Positions 26,082 through 39,391 of a DNA stretch of 64,000 bases are shown here, in pieces. Origin of the DNA: Manihot esculenta. Its lineage: Eukaryota; Streptophyta; Magnoliopsida; Malpighiales; Euphorbiaceae. The position numbers and the translations under genes are program-made. Positions within the stretch are counted from its first letter, which is position 1. Each line of letters begins with the position of its first letter. The notes under the pieces are model-generated. The model was not told where the DNA came from. It searched no databases and worked only from the letters and a program-made list of their open reading frames with translations. Where the stretch lies: positions 20,191,225-20,255,224 of the forward strand of contig NC_035166.2 in the NCBI RefSeq assembly GCF_001659605.2, read 5' to 3'.

Positions 26082-29000
26082 TCAACTTGATGCAGCTGGT
26101 AGTGGGTTTTGCTTTTGTTCTGCTACAACAGATGGCGCATCCTGTTCTGCTTCAACAGGGACACATGGTCGCCAAACTGTTTCCTTGCCCACATCCATAA
26201 GCGCAATGCCTTTTGCAGTCAAATCAGCCCTGATTTGATCACTTCTCGAAAAATCCTTGTTTTTCCTTGCCATTGCTCTTTCCTCAATAAAGCTCAACAC
26301 ATCCTGCTCTGTTAGGCCAGCCCTCTTCAGCGCCTTGTCTTTTAGCTGCTGCAAAACCTGTCCAATTGAAAAATATAATCTTGTTAGAAAAGTTTCAATC
26401 GAACAAAAATAGAAATGGATGTTTAATTCATTTTTTGGAACAATTGGGAAACCTCACCTCAACATAAGTGCAAGGGGGAAGTAGCCCCAAAATTTTCAGA
26501 ATTAACTTAGCTTCTTTCTCTATTTCAGTCAGGGATTGAATCAATGATAGTTGTTGTTGTTTTTGTTGTTTCTTCTGCCAAAAGTCAAGGAAACAAGCAT
26601 TTGTTATTCCTATCCTCAAACCCATGACCAGATGTACAAAAAAAAAATTGAGAAAATACAAGGCATCTTAAAATGGGTTGAAAGGACATTTATTGTACCT
26701 TGATCATACTTAAAGAACTATTTATGAACTTCAAGGCTTCTTGGAAAGCACCAATCAAGATATGTGAAGTGCTTAAATCATCTGACATTTTGGACTCAAA
26801 CTCTTCACGTAGTTTATTGATGCATTTTTGCGCATCAGCAGTAATTCCTACCTTCTTGACATTCAGTCCCACACCCTCCTGGCTTCCATCTTGAAACAAT
26901 GACAAGGCCTCCTCACAATCATGCAATGTCTACAATCACACCAGTTAATATAATTTCCCAGAGGTATGAATGCAGATGACATCAAATTGTAAGTATGCAG
27001 GTTTGCAGGTTCAATACAACCATCACTTGCATGCATTCACGTTTCATATGCTTGTCTGTACCAGTGAAACTAAAGCATCATAACATAGAAACTCATGCAA
27101 CTAGTATTTCCACCCCATTTGGACAACTCTTGTACCAAAATTCAATTCAAATGGGTTACAATATACTTCATGCATTTAGAGTAAATTTATAAGTGACAGT
27201 TCATTTGAATTTAAACACGTCCTATTTATGTACAAAACATACTTTAAAGCATTTATGAATGATCACAACTTCACACAGGATCTACCCACTAAGAGCTGGG
27301 CAAATTCTCAAATGAAAACTTAAGTGAAAAAAAATAAGCCTTAAACCTGATAAATGTAAAATATGGCATCTGAAGCACTTTCCAGCTGCAAAACAGTGTA
27401 ATTGAGGGGAGAGCGGTAGTGTGCACTCATCAAAAAGTATCTCAAAGCCAGTGGATGGTACCGTTCAGTAACCTAGAATAATTTGACAGAACTTTAGGGC
27501 ATCTATTCATGGTGTGGGTATTTCTTTAGATCAAAATGAACAGAATTTGTATAACAAAATTTACCTGACGAATTGTGAAAAAGTTCCCCAGAGACTTCGA
27601 CATTTTCTCATTGTTATTAGTAACATGCCCATTATGCATCCAATAACTCACATGGCTCTCTTGGCGCGCAGCAGCACTCTGTGCAATCTCATTTTCATGA
27701 TGAGGGAAAGCTAAATCACTTCCACCACCATGGATGTCAAACTTGGAGGTCAGATAGTGAGCACTCATTGCACTGCACTCTATGTGCCACCCTGGTCGTC
27801 CATCACCCCATGGGCTCTTCCAGCTTGGCTCATCTGGCTTTGCAGCCTGCAATCAGTAGTTAAATTTTCACAATTCATATTGAATTATGTAATCAAAACT
27901 ACAAAATTTAAGGCCTTGTTGTGAGGGTTTCTAGTTTCTACCTTCCATAATGCAAAGTCAGCAGGATTACGTTTTCTTGTGTCAACAGCAACACGTTCAC
28001 CAGCTCTTGTATTTTCCAGTTTCTGCCCAGACAACTGACCATAATTCGGGAATTTATCAACAGCAAAGAACACATCTCCTTCAATGTCATATGCAAAGCC
28101 ATTATCGATGATCTGTGAAAACATTGCCATTATTTTTCACTACAGAGAAAACAGAACTGCCCAACAAAAATAGAAAAATGAGTATGATAGTTAAAGAAAC
28201 ATTTATCAAATTGGAAACCTATATGACACTGTCCAACTTATATACCAAATTTGAGAGCTCAAAGAAGGGTTTTCTTCTTCTCTTTTCAAACGAGGGAGGA
28301 GTGTTGCATCAAACAATGGCTATCAAATGAAAGCCAAATGTCACCATTCAAGCCATCAGAACATCAAGGGTTTCTTAACCGGCAAAGAATTTCCCTCACC
28401 ACATGTCTCAACACTTGGCATGGTATGCACAGATTAGTTTACTAGAGCCCTCAGCAAAATCAATAAAGTAATTTTTCTATCTACTAAGCCTTCACTCAGA
28501 AAACAAAAGCTCATATAAAATGTATAAGATGGAATGCCGAAGCTTGGAAGCAAAAAGAAAAAAGTTTCAACTCCGCACCAAGCATTAAATACAGTTGCCA
28601 CATGCTTAAACTAATAATAGCACAAATCACTTGCACATTTCAAAATAGAAACTTTTAAATATGGTTCCCAATTCAGAGTTGATCTAGTTCTCAAATGATT
28701 ACAAAGGACCAAATAGGTCACTACACGTCTCCATGTACAAGCTACTCACCTCACCTTAGTAGTATATTTATTTGCCAGTTAGCTATTACCATTAGGCAAT
28801 GAAAAGATCACAGTTAAAAAAAAAATTCAAAAGGTCAAAATACATTGAAAATTAGAGCTTAAAGTTCATATCTTTCTTATCTTTGTTGATTAATATTCAA
28901 AGTACATCAGACTTGACCATCTTCCTTTTCTTCCCCAACATAAAGGCAATCATTGAAACTCTACAATCAAGTTGTTAAAAAAGAACAAACTTGTTTAATC

Positions 29001-30477
29001 ATGTCGATGATCTCTTCCATGTGGTCAGTAACACGTGGCTGGTACGTAGGATGGAGGCATTGCAGACTGTCCATGTCAACAAGATATTCCTGGCAATATC
29101 TTTTGCTTAAAGATAATGGATCCTCACCAAGCTCATTTGCTCTACGAATTATCTGCCATAATAGTTGACAAATTTATCAATTATTCATCCTACAAATTGA
29201 GAGAGAGATGCAAACTTGAGGTTTTGGTAACAAACTCTAACAACCAGTTAAAATAATTTTGTAAATATAAATCAGTTTTAGGACTCCAAGAAGCTTATCA
29301 AAGATCAAAACCATGTATTCAAATGAAGATCAGATCAACCAAATTCTTACCTTGTCATCAATATCTGTAAAATTTCTCACATAAGTAACTTCATAACCTA
29401 AGTGTTGCAGATATCTGCAGATTTCAGGAAAAATTATATGATAGCATCAAGAAAAACAAACACGCAACATTAGAAATGTAAACTAAGTGAAAAAACTATG
29501 AAGTCTTGAGGAACGTATCAGCAAAGCAAATAACAACAAAATACATCCACAAATCCATGCAACCTAAGTTTAAAGGGGTAACATCAACTCCAACTTGCAA
29601 CATGAGAACCATACTCAAAGCTTTAATATCTATGATTATGGATGATTGTGGGGTGCCTAGCACCTTCTCTGCACATACAAGACCCCAAACTCAGTGTCTC
29701 AGGACTAGAAGTGGTTAATTTTCAAAATTTTTAAAATTCAATTCGTCATTTTTCCACTTTGGTGAGACTTGCTTATTGCAACAGCAAAAACCTTTGCGAC
29801 AGCAATTACTCTCCAAATCTGTTAATATCTTTCAAAGCCTCAAAGTTTTAGGATTCTAGCCACAGTTGAAAAGCAATTGCAAACAATCAAACTCCGTTAC
29901 ATAATACAATAGCAAGCTCTCTTCTTAAAACCTTCCCTTTACAAGTTATAATTAACCTTCAGGTTCGACCCATAAAAACCACAATTCAAAACAGCAATAA
30001 CTAGTTAATATATACCAACAATTATTACATTCAATCCAAATCAACATTTTCACAAATGGCATCATCTGTTAAAATGTTAGAAATTTCTTAAAAATAATAA
30101 GAAAGTTTATCAGGTTAATAGCTTTACCAGCTCATCCTTCTGGACTAAAAAATCAATTTTATTTCATTTGCATAATTTCATATCAGCTGCATTAAGCAAA
30201 CCCACAACTCTAATTTGTTCGTTAGATAACCAATGACCCTTCGTATACAATTCCGAGAATTACTGTGAATTCAAAGAGTAAGTGGTTTCATTTATATAGA
30301 AACGGACCTGTAGAGGACATCGAAGACGACGGCGGCGCGAGCATGACCGATGTGGCTTAAATCGTAGGAGGTTACGCCACACACATACATGCGGACTTTG
30401 CCAGGGACTAGGGGCTTGAAAACCTCCATTGTCTTAGTCATAGTGTTGAAAATTTTAAAATCCACCCCTTTCGCCAT
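26082..30477 (-). CDS. Cysteinyl-tRNA synthetase, nine exons
   Basis: Class I aminoacyl-tRNA synthetase that charges tRNA-Cys with cysteine. Exons on the minus strand in order: 30477-30308, 29414-29351, 29152-28991, 28112-27942, 27846-27565, 27472-27347, 26929-26699, 26574-26458, 26357-26082. All are GT/AG and in frame, giving 532 residues. Signatures: HIGH at 42-45, KMSKS at 270-274, and the zinc ligands Cys33, Cys213, His238 and Glu242, spaced as in E. coli CysRS. The C-terminal part holds the DALR/anticodon-side helices ([15 protein letters not shown]). A Lys/Gln-rich insert (KKQQKQQQ) opens exon 8. No transit peptide is seen, so this is most like the plant cytosolic enzyme (Arabidopsis At5g38830 type) rather than the organellar one. 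An upstream in-frame ATG at 30534 would add 19 residues that do not resemble a targeting signal; I prefer the MAKGVDFK start. Confidence 0.93.
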
Positions 30478-30538
30478 TTCAATGTCAGACACTCCCTCTC
30501 TTCGATGGTTGATCGAAAGATAACGAATCTGCAACTGA

Positions 30539-30547
30539 AAACCCTAA
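30539..30547 (-). promoter_or_regulatory. Telo-box in the CysRS 5' region
   Basis: AAACCCTAA on the plus strand (TTAGGGTTT in the gene's direction) lies about 65 bp upstream of the start codon. Such telo-boxes are known in promoters and leaders of plant translation-machinery genes, which fits a tRNA synthetase. That it works here is inferred. Confidence 0.45.
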
Positions 30548-31499
30548 CCTCAAAGAGCAAGCTGTTATAGCTCTTCAACGCAAGCAATCATAGTTGCGGT
30601 CCTGTATTTAAACAAAGTAAAAGTTAATTTCCGAAAATTAAAATAGAAAAATATTTTAATTAAATATTTAATAAAAAAAAATTAATATATGATAACTTTT
30701 AATAATTTTTCCAAATATAATTTATATATTAAATTATAAAAACCATTCTATGTTTTTTAAATCATTAATTCGGTTACTCAAAGAAATATCAAAAGACAAA
30801 TTTTAAATTATATGAACTTATTTTTGCAATTAATAATTTTACTTTTTATAAACAAGTAACATAAACAACATCCATAATTGCGCAGAAAATAGAAGTAACA
30901 GTTGTCGGCTCATCGGTGCAAAGTATGAAGTATGAAGGGTTTTTTTTTTTTTCCAAAAAAAAAAATTAATGTTTTTATTTTTTATATAAATTATAATTAA
31001 TTTTAAAATTATTTAATATTAATATATGAAAAAAAATTTAAAAAGTATTTTAAATAAATTATTATATTTTTTAAATTAAATTTATTAATTAATTTTATTG
31101 ATTTGGATGTATAAATTTTAAATTATAAATATTATGAGACGAAATTAATATTATATAACGATTTTCTTTTTAGAAAATGGATGGATTTTATTTTAACGGA
31201 ATAGATTTTTAATTCGTTATGTTATATCTAATGTTTTTTATTTTTATGAGTGTGTTTCGTCTCTTTCACTATTATTTAATTTTATATTCTTATTTATTTT
31301 TTCAGTATTAAATAAGTCTTAAACAATTTATTATAGTTATTTAGGAAAAAATATATATTTTATAAAAAAATATAATTTTTATGTCAAACGTATTATTGTT
31401 TGATATTATTAGTTAACACGTTAACATATTTTCAGTTATGAAGAATTTAAAATACCATTTAAAAATTGTTTAAATCATTCTTGTTAATGGCATATTAAG
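30548..31499. other. AT-rich spacer between CysRS promoter and LINE
   Basis: Apart from the proximal CysRS leader and promoter (to about 30640), this is AT-rich DNA with poly-T and poly-A runs. No coding signal seen. Confidence 0.6.
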
Positions 31500-31518
31500 G
31501 TATATATTATTTAAATTT
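31500..31518. repeat. LINE target-site duplication, 3' side
   Basis: The 19-mer GTATATATTATTTAAATTT is repeated without change at 37756-37774, bracketing the LINE. Confidence 0.85.
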
Positions 31519-34500
31519 CAAAATTTTTTGATACATAACATCCCAATAAACTAAAAAATATATCCCTTCTCTATTCCAACATAACAAATTAAGAGTATGA
31601 CAGCATGTATTTGCAGAGTCAGCAAAATTTACAAGATAATCAGTTACATGATTTGCTTCTATATAACAATAGAGTAACTGAATATGCCATGATCTAGATA
31701 GAAGAGATTCGCATTGCAAAAGTAACTCCTTTAACCGATAACTCAATATCACTTCATAAGACACTAAAAGTAATCCCTTTAATCGATAATTCAATACCAC
31801 TTCATGAGACAGTAAATCTAAAACCAACTGAGAATCTACATTCATTACCACCTAATAAAAACTCTGTTCCTATGCATAAGATAAACTATAGATAAGGTTT
31901 TATAATTCAGCCACAATACCACTGCATACACTCAATCGAATATAATAGCCCACAATCCAGCCTCCATATGATTACGAATCACACTACCAGTATCACTACG
32001 ACCAGAATTTCCTGTACTTGCCCTATTACAATTAAACTTAACCCACTCATCATTAGAAGGTTGCCAAAATACAAGAATAACAGTATGTCCCTGCTTACTA
32101 AAAGATAAGGATCGGTACAACCAAGCATCCATATTGCAATGTAGAGAATGTAATAAAGAACGTAATTTCATATCAAGTTGTAGACCATCAAGTACTTGTT
32201 GGAAAACCACAGTATTTCACCATTTCAAATCCACTACATTACGACAAATAAAATCCCAAGAGGTTAACAAGCAATTATTAAAGAGGATGTAAAGCCAACA
32301 CAGTATCATAGCCAATCAACCACAGACAAATCGAAAAATGATTCACACGTACCAAGGTCCCAAATCTTATTCCAGATATGATGGGCAGTAGGGCAGTCAT
32401 GTACATATAAAGGATTGTTTCCTCTCTATGAGTACAAATAGTACAAGCCGGGTTATTAGTAAACCCATATTTAAATATTTCAACATTAATCATAATATTT
32501 CCATGAGCAACCAACTAGAAGAATATGTGACACTGTTGGGGCACTTTGATTTTCCAAAGCAATTTCTACATACCATCCCTAGGCCAACTATCAAACTTGT
32601 CTATCAACTCATATGCAAACTTAACTGAAAAATGCTCCTGAAGATGTGAACCACCAGGAGATCTCATCATAAGCTCTAACATCTTGAACAATGAAAATGG
32701 GTTTTAATAGAAGGCATTCAAGATAAGGTCGTATCAAGTCCCATGCCCAATACCCCGAAGACCTCAACTGCGCAACAATGAGAGATTGGAAGGACTGGGA
32801 AACATGATTAATAGCCAAGGCAACAAAGGAGTATGACCAACCCAACAATCATTCCAAAAACTAGTCAACATACCATTATAAACAGAAAGGGAAATACCTT
32901 TTTGAAGCAAAGGAGCACTGTGAACAAAGCTACGCCAAATAATAGACGAATTGTTCTTAGGAGAGAAAACATCTGCACTCCAATAAGTCACCCCATATTT
33001 ACCTCGTAAAATGAGACTCCAGAGACTGTTGTAATCATGAAGAAGACACCAACCCAAATTAGCAAGAAAAAGCAATATTCATCTCTCGGCAACTATGAAT
33101 ACCCAAGCCTCCGTGATCAATAGGCAATGTAATGATATCCCAATGTACTGCATGGACCCGTCTTTTCCCAGTTTGGTCACCTCAAATAAAGTCACAAATT
33201 TTCTTATTAAGAAGATCATAAACTGCCCAAGGGAGATAGAAGGACTGCATAATATAATTAGGCAAAGCATTGAGAACAGATTTTCCCAAAGTAATTATGC
33301 TCAAGAGAGAGAGCAGCGAAGTTTTCCAACCTAATAGAGCAACATTCATTCTCTGAAATAGTGGTGCAAACATATACTTATGTGTACATCCATAGAAAAT
33401 TGAAATGCCCAGGTACTTTCTAAGGTCAATAGTGATAGACATCCCTGCAATATCACAAATTAACTATTGTAACTGAGTAGTCACATTCGGTGAAAAAAGG
33501 ATCTTAGATTTTGAATAATTAACCCTTTGCTCAAAGCCAGCACAAAACTCATCGAGATATTTTTTAATGAGATCATTAACAAAGAAAAGATGAGATAGGG
33601 GAGAACAACGATGAGACAATTCAATATGAACCCAACTACCATTATAAGATGACCCAACCTTTCTATGACTAAGATAAATAAATATGGTGAGAGTGGGTCC
33701 CCTTAAAGAACACCTCTTAAGGGTTGAAATCGAGGGGAAGGTTGATTATTCCATAGAACACATATAGAGCAGGAAGACACATATAAAGTAGGAGGACAGG
33801 CAATTAGAAACAATCATCACTCAACTGCTCGGGAAACCTGCCAATTGCATAGAGTCTAACACAAAGTCCCACCTAAGCCTATCGTAAGCTTTCTCCAAAT
33901 CAATCTTTAAAATCATCCAACCATCACCACTCAAACGTCTCTAAATAGAATGGGCCACCTCCTAAAGAATGATGACATTATCATGAAGCTGTCGACCAGG
34001 GATGAAACAACACTGATTAGGAGAAATGAGAGAAGGAATAACCCTTTTCATATGATTCATAAGGATCTTTGAGATAGCCTTATAGGTAAAAATTACACAA
34101 GCTTATTGATCAAAATTGAGAAATAACTCCGAGCCTTGAAATTTAGGAATTAAAGTAATTAGGATCTTACAGATACCACTGGGAATAGAATCACCCTAAA
34201 GGACATCCAAGACCATTGCTACTATTAACCGACCAACCACTTTCCAGGCTTTTTGATAAAAATATGCCGGGAATCTATCAGGGTCAAAGAGAACTGAGAT
34301 ATAGAAGACCAAGATGGTATAGTTACTTTGACTATATCCAAGCTTGGACTGAAGCCCTGTTATATGAAAATAGACAAAGAAAAGCCACAAGAAAAGGGAG
34401 AATGCTCCAGGACAAAATTCAAACGCGCCAAAGATATCGATTAAATCCAGAATGAGGTTGTCTTCTCTTGTTAGTACTAGAAGACCATTCATTGCACACA

Positions 34501-35924
34501 GCGACTTGTAGTAATCGCAATTTCCTTCGCATTCATTTTTCTGTTCATCATCTTCTTCTGAACTGCTATCTCCTTTGGAGTTTTCAAGGGATCCATACCA
34601 AAAAAAGCAAATTTAACTTCTTCAGCTAAAAAGGGAGAGGCCAACAAAGAAATATCTTCCATTTTCATAAGGGGGGAAAGATTGATCTAATTGATAGAGG
34701 AGGCATCAATTGACTCATCAGTATAAAGTAGTTTATAGAAAGAGAAAGTCATATACGACAATTCAACCTGATTCCAACACTAGACCCCATTGACATCTTT
34801 AAGGCTATGAATGATGCTTCTACTACGCTTGAGTACTACACAAGCATGATAGCATTTGGTATTGCGGTCACCATCTACAATTCACTATTTTTTAGATTTC
34901 TGGTACCATTGAATTTCCTCTAGTCCAAAATCGCATCAAGATCTTTTGGCCGCTTCTGTTCCAATTGAAGTAAGCCCACATGGGAATGGACATGAGCCAG
35001 TCACTGAATGTCATTAATATGAACCAATAACCTTCTCTTTCGAACATAAATATTTTTAAATACTTCTCGCTTCCATAAACTTAACCTACCACCCAAATAC
35101 CAGAGACGATTAACAACCAATCCATGAGAAGACCAAGCCTGAGGGACACAAGACAGGAATCCCGGATGTTTAAGCCAAGCAACCTGAAAATGAAACTTTC
35201 CACTGTTATACACCTTCAAAGCATCACTCAGTGAAGTAAGAGGGGGCAATGGTCAGAGTTAGATCTTTCAAGTGTTTGATGCTAGCTTGTAGAAAAAGCA
35301 TATGCCAAGAAGCATTACACAAACCCCTATCTAACCGTGCAACAAGAACCATATCGATAGAGCATCCACGGCACCATGTGAAATTGCACCCAACAAAGCC
35401 TAAGTCTAGCTCTACCCATGTTCATTTACTCAGTCACGAAAGCTATCACATTTAGCAGTAGTATTAGAGCACACACTAGTAGTTTCATCCAACATCATTA
35501 CATAATTAAAACCATCCAATAAAAGCCAAGGAGTAGCAGAAGAGATTTGCAAAGAGGACAGACCCGAGAAAAAGTTTATGTTGTAGATGAGCCTTTGGAC
35601 TACCATATATAGCTATAAAATACCAAGAAGCACTACCCGATTATCGACTTGGCAATGCATAAATTGTGGATGAGTGGATAGAAGAGAAACCAGACCTATT
35701 GAGTTATTCCAGAAAACCCAAATGCCATCATTGAAGCCAATTGCCTCCACCCTAAACCAATAATCAAAACTCATCTTAAGAAAAATCATATCAACTCGAA
35801 AGCCACTAACCTGAATCTCCACTAGAACTAAAATGGAAGGTTTAAAGTGAGTGCAAAAATCATGAAGGATAAATTGACTTCTCTTGCCCATAATACCCTG
35901 TACATTCCATGCTAAAATAGTCAT
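31519..35924 (-). pseudogene. LINE ORF2 (endonuclease, RT, RNase H), broken
   Basis: Starts MTILAWNVQG at 35924, the usual opening of plant L1 endonucleases, and is open to 35613. RT-region pieces follow, including RKYLGISIFYG and LPNYIMQSFYLPWAVYDLLNKKI near 33430-33190. The catalytic F/YADD box reads FVND at about 33572-33583, so the key aspartate pair is damaged. A zf-RVT-like CTICTHREE segment lies near 32440-32400. An RNase H-like segment (EWVKFNCNRASTGNSGRSDTG; later VVMNVDSQLVLDLLSH) fills 32210-31510. Numerous stops make it a pseudogene. Confidence 0.85.
31715..31810 (-). repeat. In-frame 48-bp tandem duplication in LINE RNase H region
   Basis: On the minus strand the peptide SHEVVLNYRLKGLLLV is followed at once by SYEVILSYRLKELLLQ, two 16-residue copies from two 48-bp units. 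Confidence 0.75.
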
Positions 35925-35993
35925 AGTACTAAGTAATAAGGAAGAAAACACAACCACTGTGTCACAAGACAAGCTAAACATTACACTCAAAGA

Positions 35994-37719
35994 TTAAAGA
36001 GAACCAAGTTCGAAACCCCTTTCTACAGCAATATCACAAGCATCCGTCAAACCAGAGTCACAAACCTGATGAGGAGCACTCATATTACTAATAGGAACAT
36101 TCGAAATATCCCGCAAGATCCCCGAATCATGAGATGGCAAGATACAATCTCCTGGATCATTCATCAGGGAATTGTTAGACACCTTGCGGCAATCAACTGT
36201 ACTAATTCCAGCCTTACCAACTACCACTACATGATCATCAAGTTTGGCTACAGAGATGGACTTTTTAGTCCTATGATGGGAGCATAAAGAAGTACCTCCA
36301 GTATCGGTAGACACAAACGTAGGGGTAACCAGCACAAAAGGAGCTTGAGGAACAGATGGAACCAGCCCAATCTCAGGAGCAGTAGATTTCTATCGATGCC
36401 CAACAAGGACAGAAGAGTGAGTACCAACCCAAGCTTTGGATTGAAGGGAGTTCATCAATGGAGAACTCAAAAGAATAGGCACATAGGCAACATTATTATC
36501 GCTAGCATCATCCACTAAGATATTATTTAAAATATCAAAACGATTAACAGCAGGAACCTGTCGAGAAGAGGAGCTAGTTCGACCATGATTATTTGAAATA
36601 GTCAAATCAACCAATTTCACAGCCAATAGAGCACTAGCGGAATGAGGAGAATTGCAACGTGATTTATGGGCCAGCATCTAAGGGCCAAATGTATCAACCA
36701 CTTCTATCCCACCACTCTCACCAGAATAACTTGTACCAGTAGTATATTCTTTATGTAACTCTGATGGATGAGGCAATGGTCTGTCACCCATATCCATAGG
36801 AGCAAAGCCTTCATATCTAGCACTTCCTTAGCAGGGCAATTGTCCATCCTGTGGCCACAGTAACTACAAACAAAATAGACTAAATGCATCCCCCCATATT
36901 CAATACGCCTAACCCTCCTATGCAGGTGAAACTTAGATAATAGTGGCTTTGAGAAATTGACTTCCACACAAATGTGTGTGTATTTTCCGCGAGCAGCTTG
37001 CAATGTTGCCTCATCAATCTTAACCGGGCGTCCAATCCTACTACCCACTCACAACAGGAATCTTTTATCATAATATTCGATCAAGAGATTAGGTAAGCAA
37101 ACCCACACCAATGCTCTATCAATCGTTGTAGATTCAAGGTCAAAATTGGGCTGCCATTATCAAATAGTAAGATAATAGTCGCCAATTACCCAAGCTCCAT
37201 CGAAAGTATCTGTTCATACTCAGATTCATTGGTAAATCGTACCATAAAGAAACCATTCACAAGATCAATTAAGTCAAACGGTGATTTTAGAGTCCACGGC
37301 TGTGGTAATCTCTTCTGATGTTAGCTGAACCCAATAGAACGATTGAGCAGTTTGATGATAAGGGTGGATTGCCACGGCCGCTGTAGCAGATATTTCTCAG
37401 GTTTGGAGACTCTTATGTTGAGTCAATCGTCATCAGTTAGCTCATCACTCTCACAATTGGAGTCATCATCAGACAAATCAACCGAACAATCTTCCGAATC
37501 CCACATCTCAAAATCAGCAATCGATTGGCCTTGCAAGACATCCTTAAAAGACGATTTGCGCCTCCACTCGACTGCCACCCCTGACTCAGAACCATTCTTA
37601 AGAGAAGACGCCACTGCTTCCTCTGCCATGCCATCACATAACTTGACCTTCTTGGTGCTCCAAGCGAAATCGACGTTCTTTTCTTTTAACAACGGCTCCA
37701 GGAAGACAACCTCCATCAC
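35994..37719 (-). pseudogene. LINE ORF1 (gag-like, DUF4283/zinc knuckle), broken
   Basis: Begins with an ATG at 37719. The first 98 codons are open and end in an acidic tail (SDDDSNCESDELTDDD). A DUF4283-like segment follows with stops (about 37200-36900; readable pieces IDRALVWVCLPN and GRPVKIDEATLQAARGKY), then a zinc knuckle CSYCGHRMDNCP near 36860-36830. Low-complexity Ser/Val-rich C-terminal pieces run to the stop at 35994. Its role in active elements is RNA binding and RNP assembly. The frame is interrupted several times, so no intact protein is made. Confidence 0.8.
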
Positions 37720-37755
37720 GATATAAATTATAATATCATTAGATTGGTATTTAAT

Positions 37756-37774
37756 GTATATATTATTTAAATTT
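37756..37774. repeat. LINE target-site duplication, 5' side
   Basis: Same 19-mer as at 31500-31518. Confidence 0.85.
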
Positions 37775-39274
37775 TAAATTATTTTATTTTATTTCATGAA
37801 AAAATAATCTACATGTGAATATTATTTATAAGAAAATCGTTTTCTAATAAAATAACATGTATTCCAATTTTATCACACTATTAAAACTGAAAAGTATTGA
37901 TAGGATTTTAATATTAAAATATAGAAACGTTATTTTATATTTTTAATGTTAAAATGTAAAACTAATATTCTATTATTAAAATTTAAAATTACTATTAAAA
38001 AAAATTAATTTGATTCTAAGGTAAAAATGAAAATTCTCCCAAAATTACAGCGTTTCTCATTTTTTCCCTAACCTGCAAAGAAAACCTCAATATCTGTCCG
38101 CTCAACCCGATGCAATTTGTTTAATTTGAAATTATACCATGAAAAGCCCACTACCATTTCACATTTTGAATTTTTATAGATCCATTATAGGTAAGTTTTT
38201 CCGAACAATGATACACCATGTACAAACACTCTGCTAGTACCTCCATGGTTGCAGAGGAGCAAGAGAATAAGAAACCACCAGGAGTCCACAAAGCCTACGC
38301 CAAGCAAGGTGAAAATAGCAAAAATCGACATCCAAAAGTTGCAAAGAAAGTAGAAACTATAAAACTTCATCAAGTTCAAATACAAATAAATTTAAATGTT
38401 TTAAATATAATTAAAATTGATTTTTTATTATTAAAAATTAAAATTATTCTAATTATTCATTACAAATAAACTCATTTAGATATAAATTAAAATACCTTGT
38501 TATTTTAAATAAATTCTTAGAAAAGATTTATTTAAATAAAAGTTAAACTGCAAGAATAAAATTCAGCTTTCTGCTAAATGCTCACTTTTATCTATGTATA
38601 CTTATCGAAAAAAAAAAATTAATTTGGTTCATTTTAAACTTTTTGTGCAGTTACCAATTTTAATTTATTCAAGTTAGGACAATTTGTTTTAAAAAAATAT
38701 TAAAGTTCAATTTCTTGATTTATTTGCTTAAATTAAAAAAATCAATTTAAAATTTTTTTTTGATTTATAACAATTATATGCAGAACAGTTGTATGTTGAT
38801 TATTAATCAAGATAAAATTAATTTAAAATCCACTATTGATTAATGCTTAGAATAAAATTATTTCTAAAAAAATTAAGGTTTAGTCGTTGGATTTAAGCCT
38901 TGTTGATTATTAATATAATGGATAAAATTTAGCATTACAGAAACAGAGAACGGCTGATCAGAAGCATAACTCAAGATCCAAAACTTGGTATATGTGCACA
39001 TGTGATAAACATGCCAAATTAAAAGAGCTCATGATGGAACACTGGTACCGCTGTCGGCCAAACGCCCTTCACATGATAATTTCGTCACGTGCTGGTTTTT
39101 GTGCGAATCATGGAAGATAATTGACGCGCTTCGACTCGGCCTCCACTCACCTGACCTGGAACTTCCGTTGGGTTCCTTGTTCAAAATCCTCTTAACTTTT
39201 TTTTTTGTGTAAAGCTCATAAATTAAATTATATTTTCAACCAATAATTATTTTAGAAAAAAGAAAATGTGCATG
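37775..39274. other. AT-rich spacer
   Basis: No supported gene. Two stretches of more balanced composition (about 38040-38340 and 38940-39190) contain no recognisable domain in any frame. An 83-codon frame at 38218-38469 (+) turns into low-complexity Ile/Leu/Lys and is rejected. Confidence 0.5.
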
Positions 39275-39391
39275 TTATCTCTTGCATGCTTGAACCGTTT
39301 CTTCTCCTCCTTCAGAATTCAATCCACCCAAACAATTACAGAAGAAAAACATGGAGTTCATATTATCTCTTGCATGCTTGAACTGTTTCTT
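39272..39391. repeat. 32-bp direct repeat at the 3' end of the small gene
   Basis: The segments 39272-39303 and 39360-39391 share TTATCTCTTGCATGCTTGAA and differ at only two positions over 32 bp. They are 88 bp apart, a non-multiple of three. Confidence 0.85.

Larger units (their letters stand above)
31519..37755 (-). mobile_element. Full-length L1-type LINE, inactive
   Basis: A 6.2-kb non-LTR retrotransposon on the minus strand, bracketed by a perfect 19-bp target duplication. From 5' (37755) to 3' it shows an ORF1 with DUF4283-like and CCHC zinc-knuckle segments, then an ORF2 with AP endonuclease, reverse transcriptase, zf-RVT-like region and a C-terminal RNase H-like region. It ends in a short A-rich tail (TCAAAAAATTTTG). 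Many stops and frameshifts interrupt both ORFs, so it is dead, but its ends are intact. Both ends lie in AT-rich DNA, as expected for target-primed reverse transcription. Confidence 0.9.

Noticed and set aside
37343..37726. 127-codon plus-strand ORF
   Set aside because: Antisense shadow of the LINE ORF1 N-terminus, which is itself supported by the element's layout.
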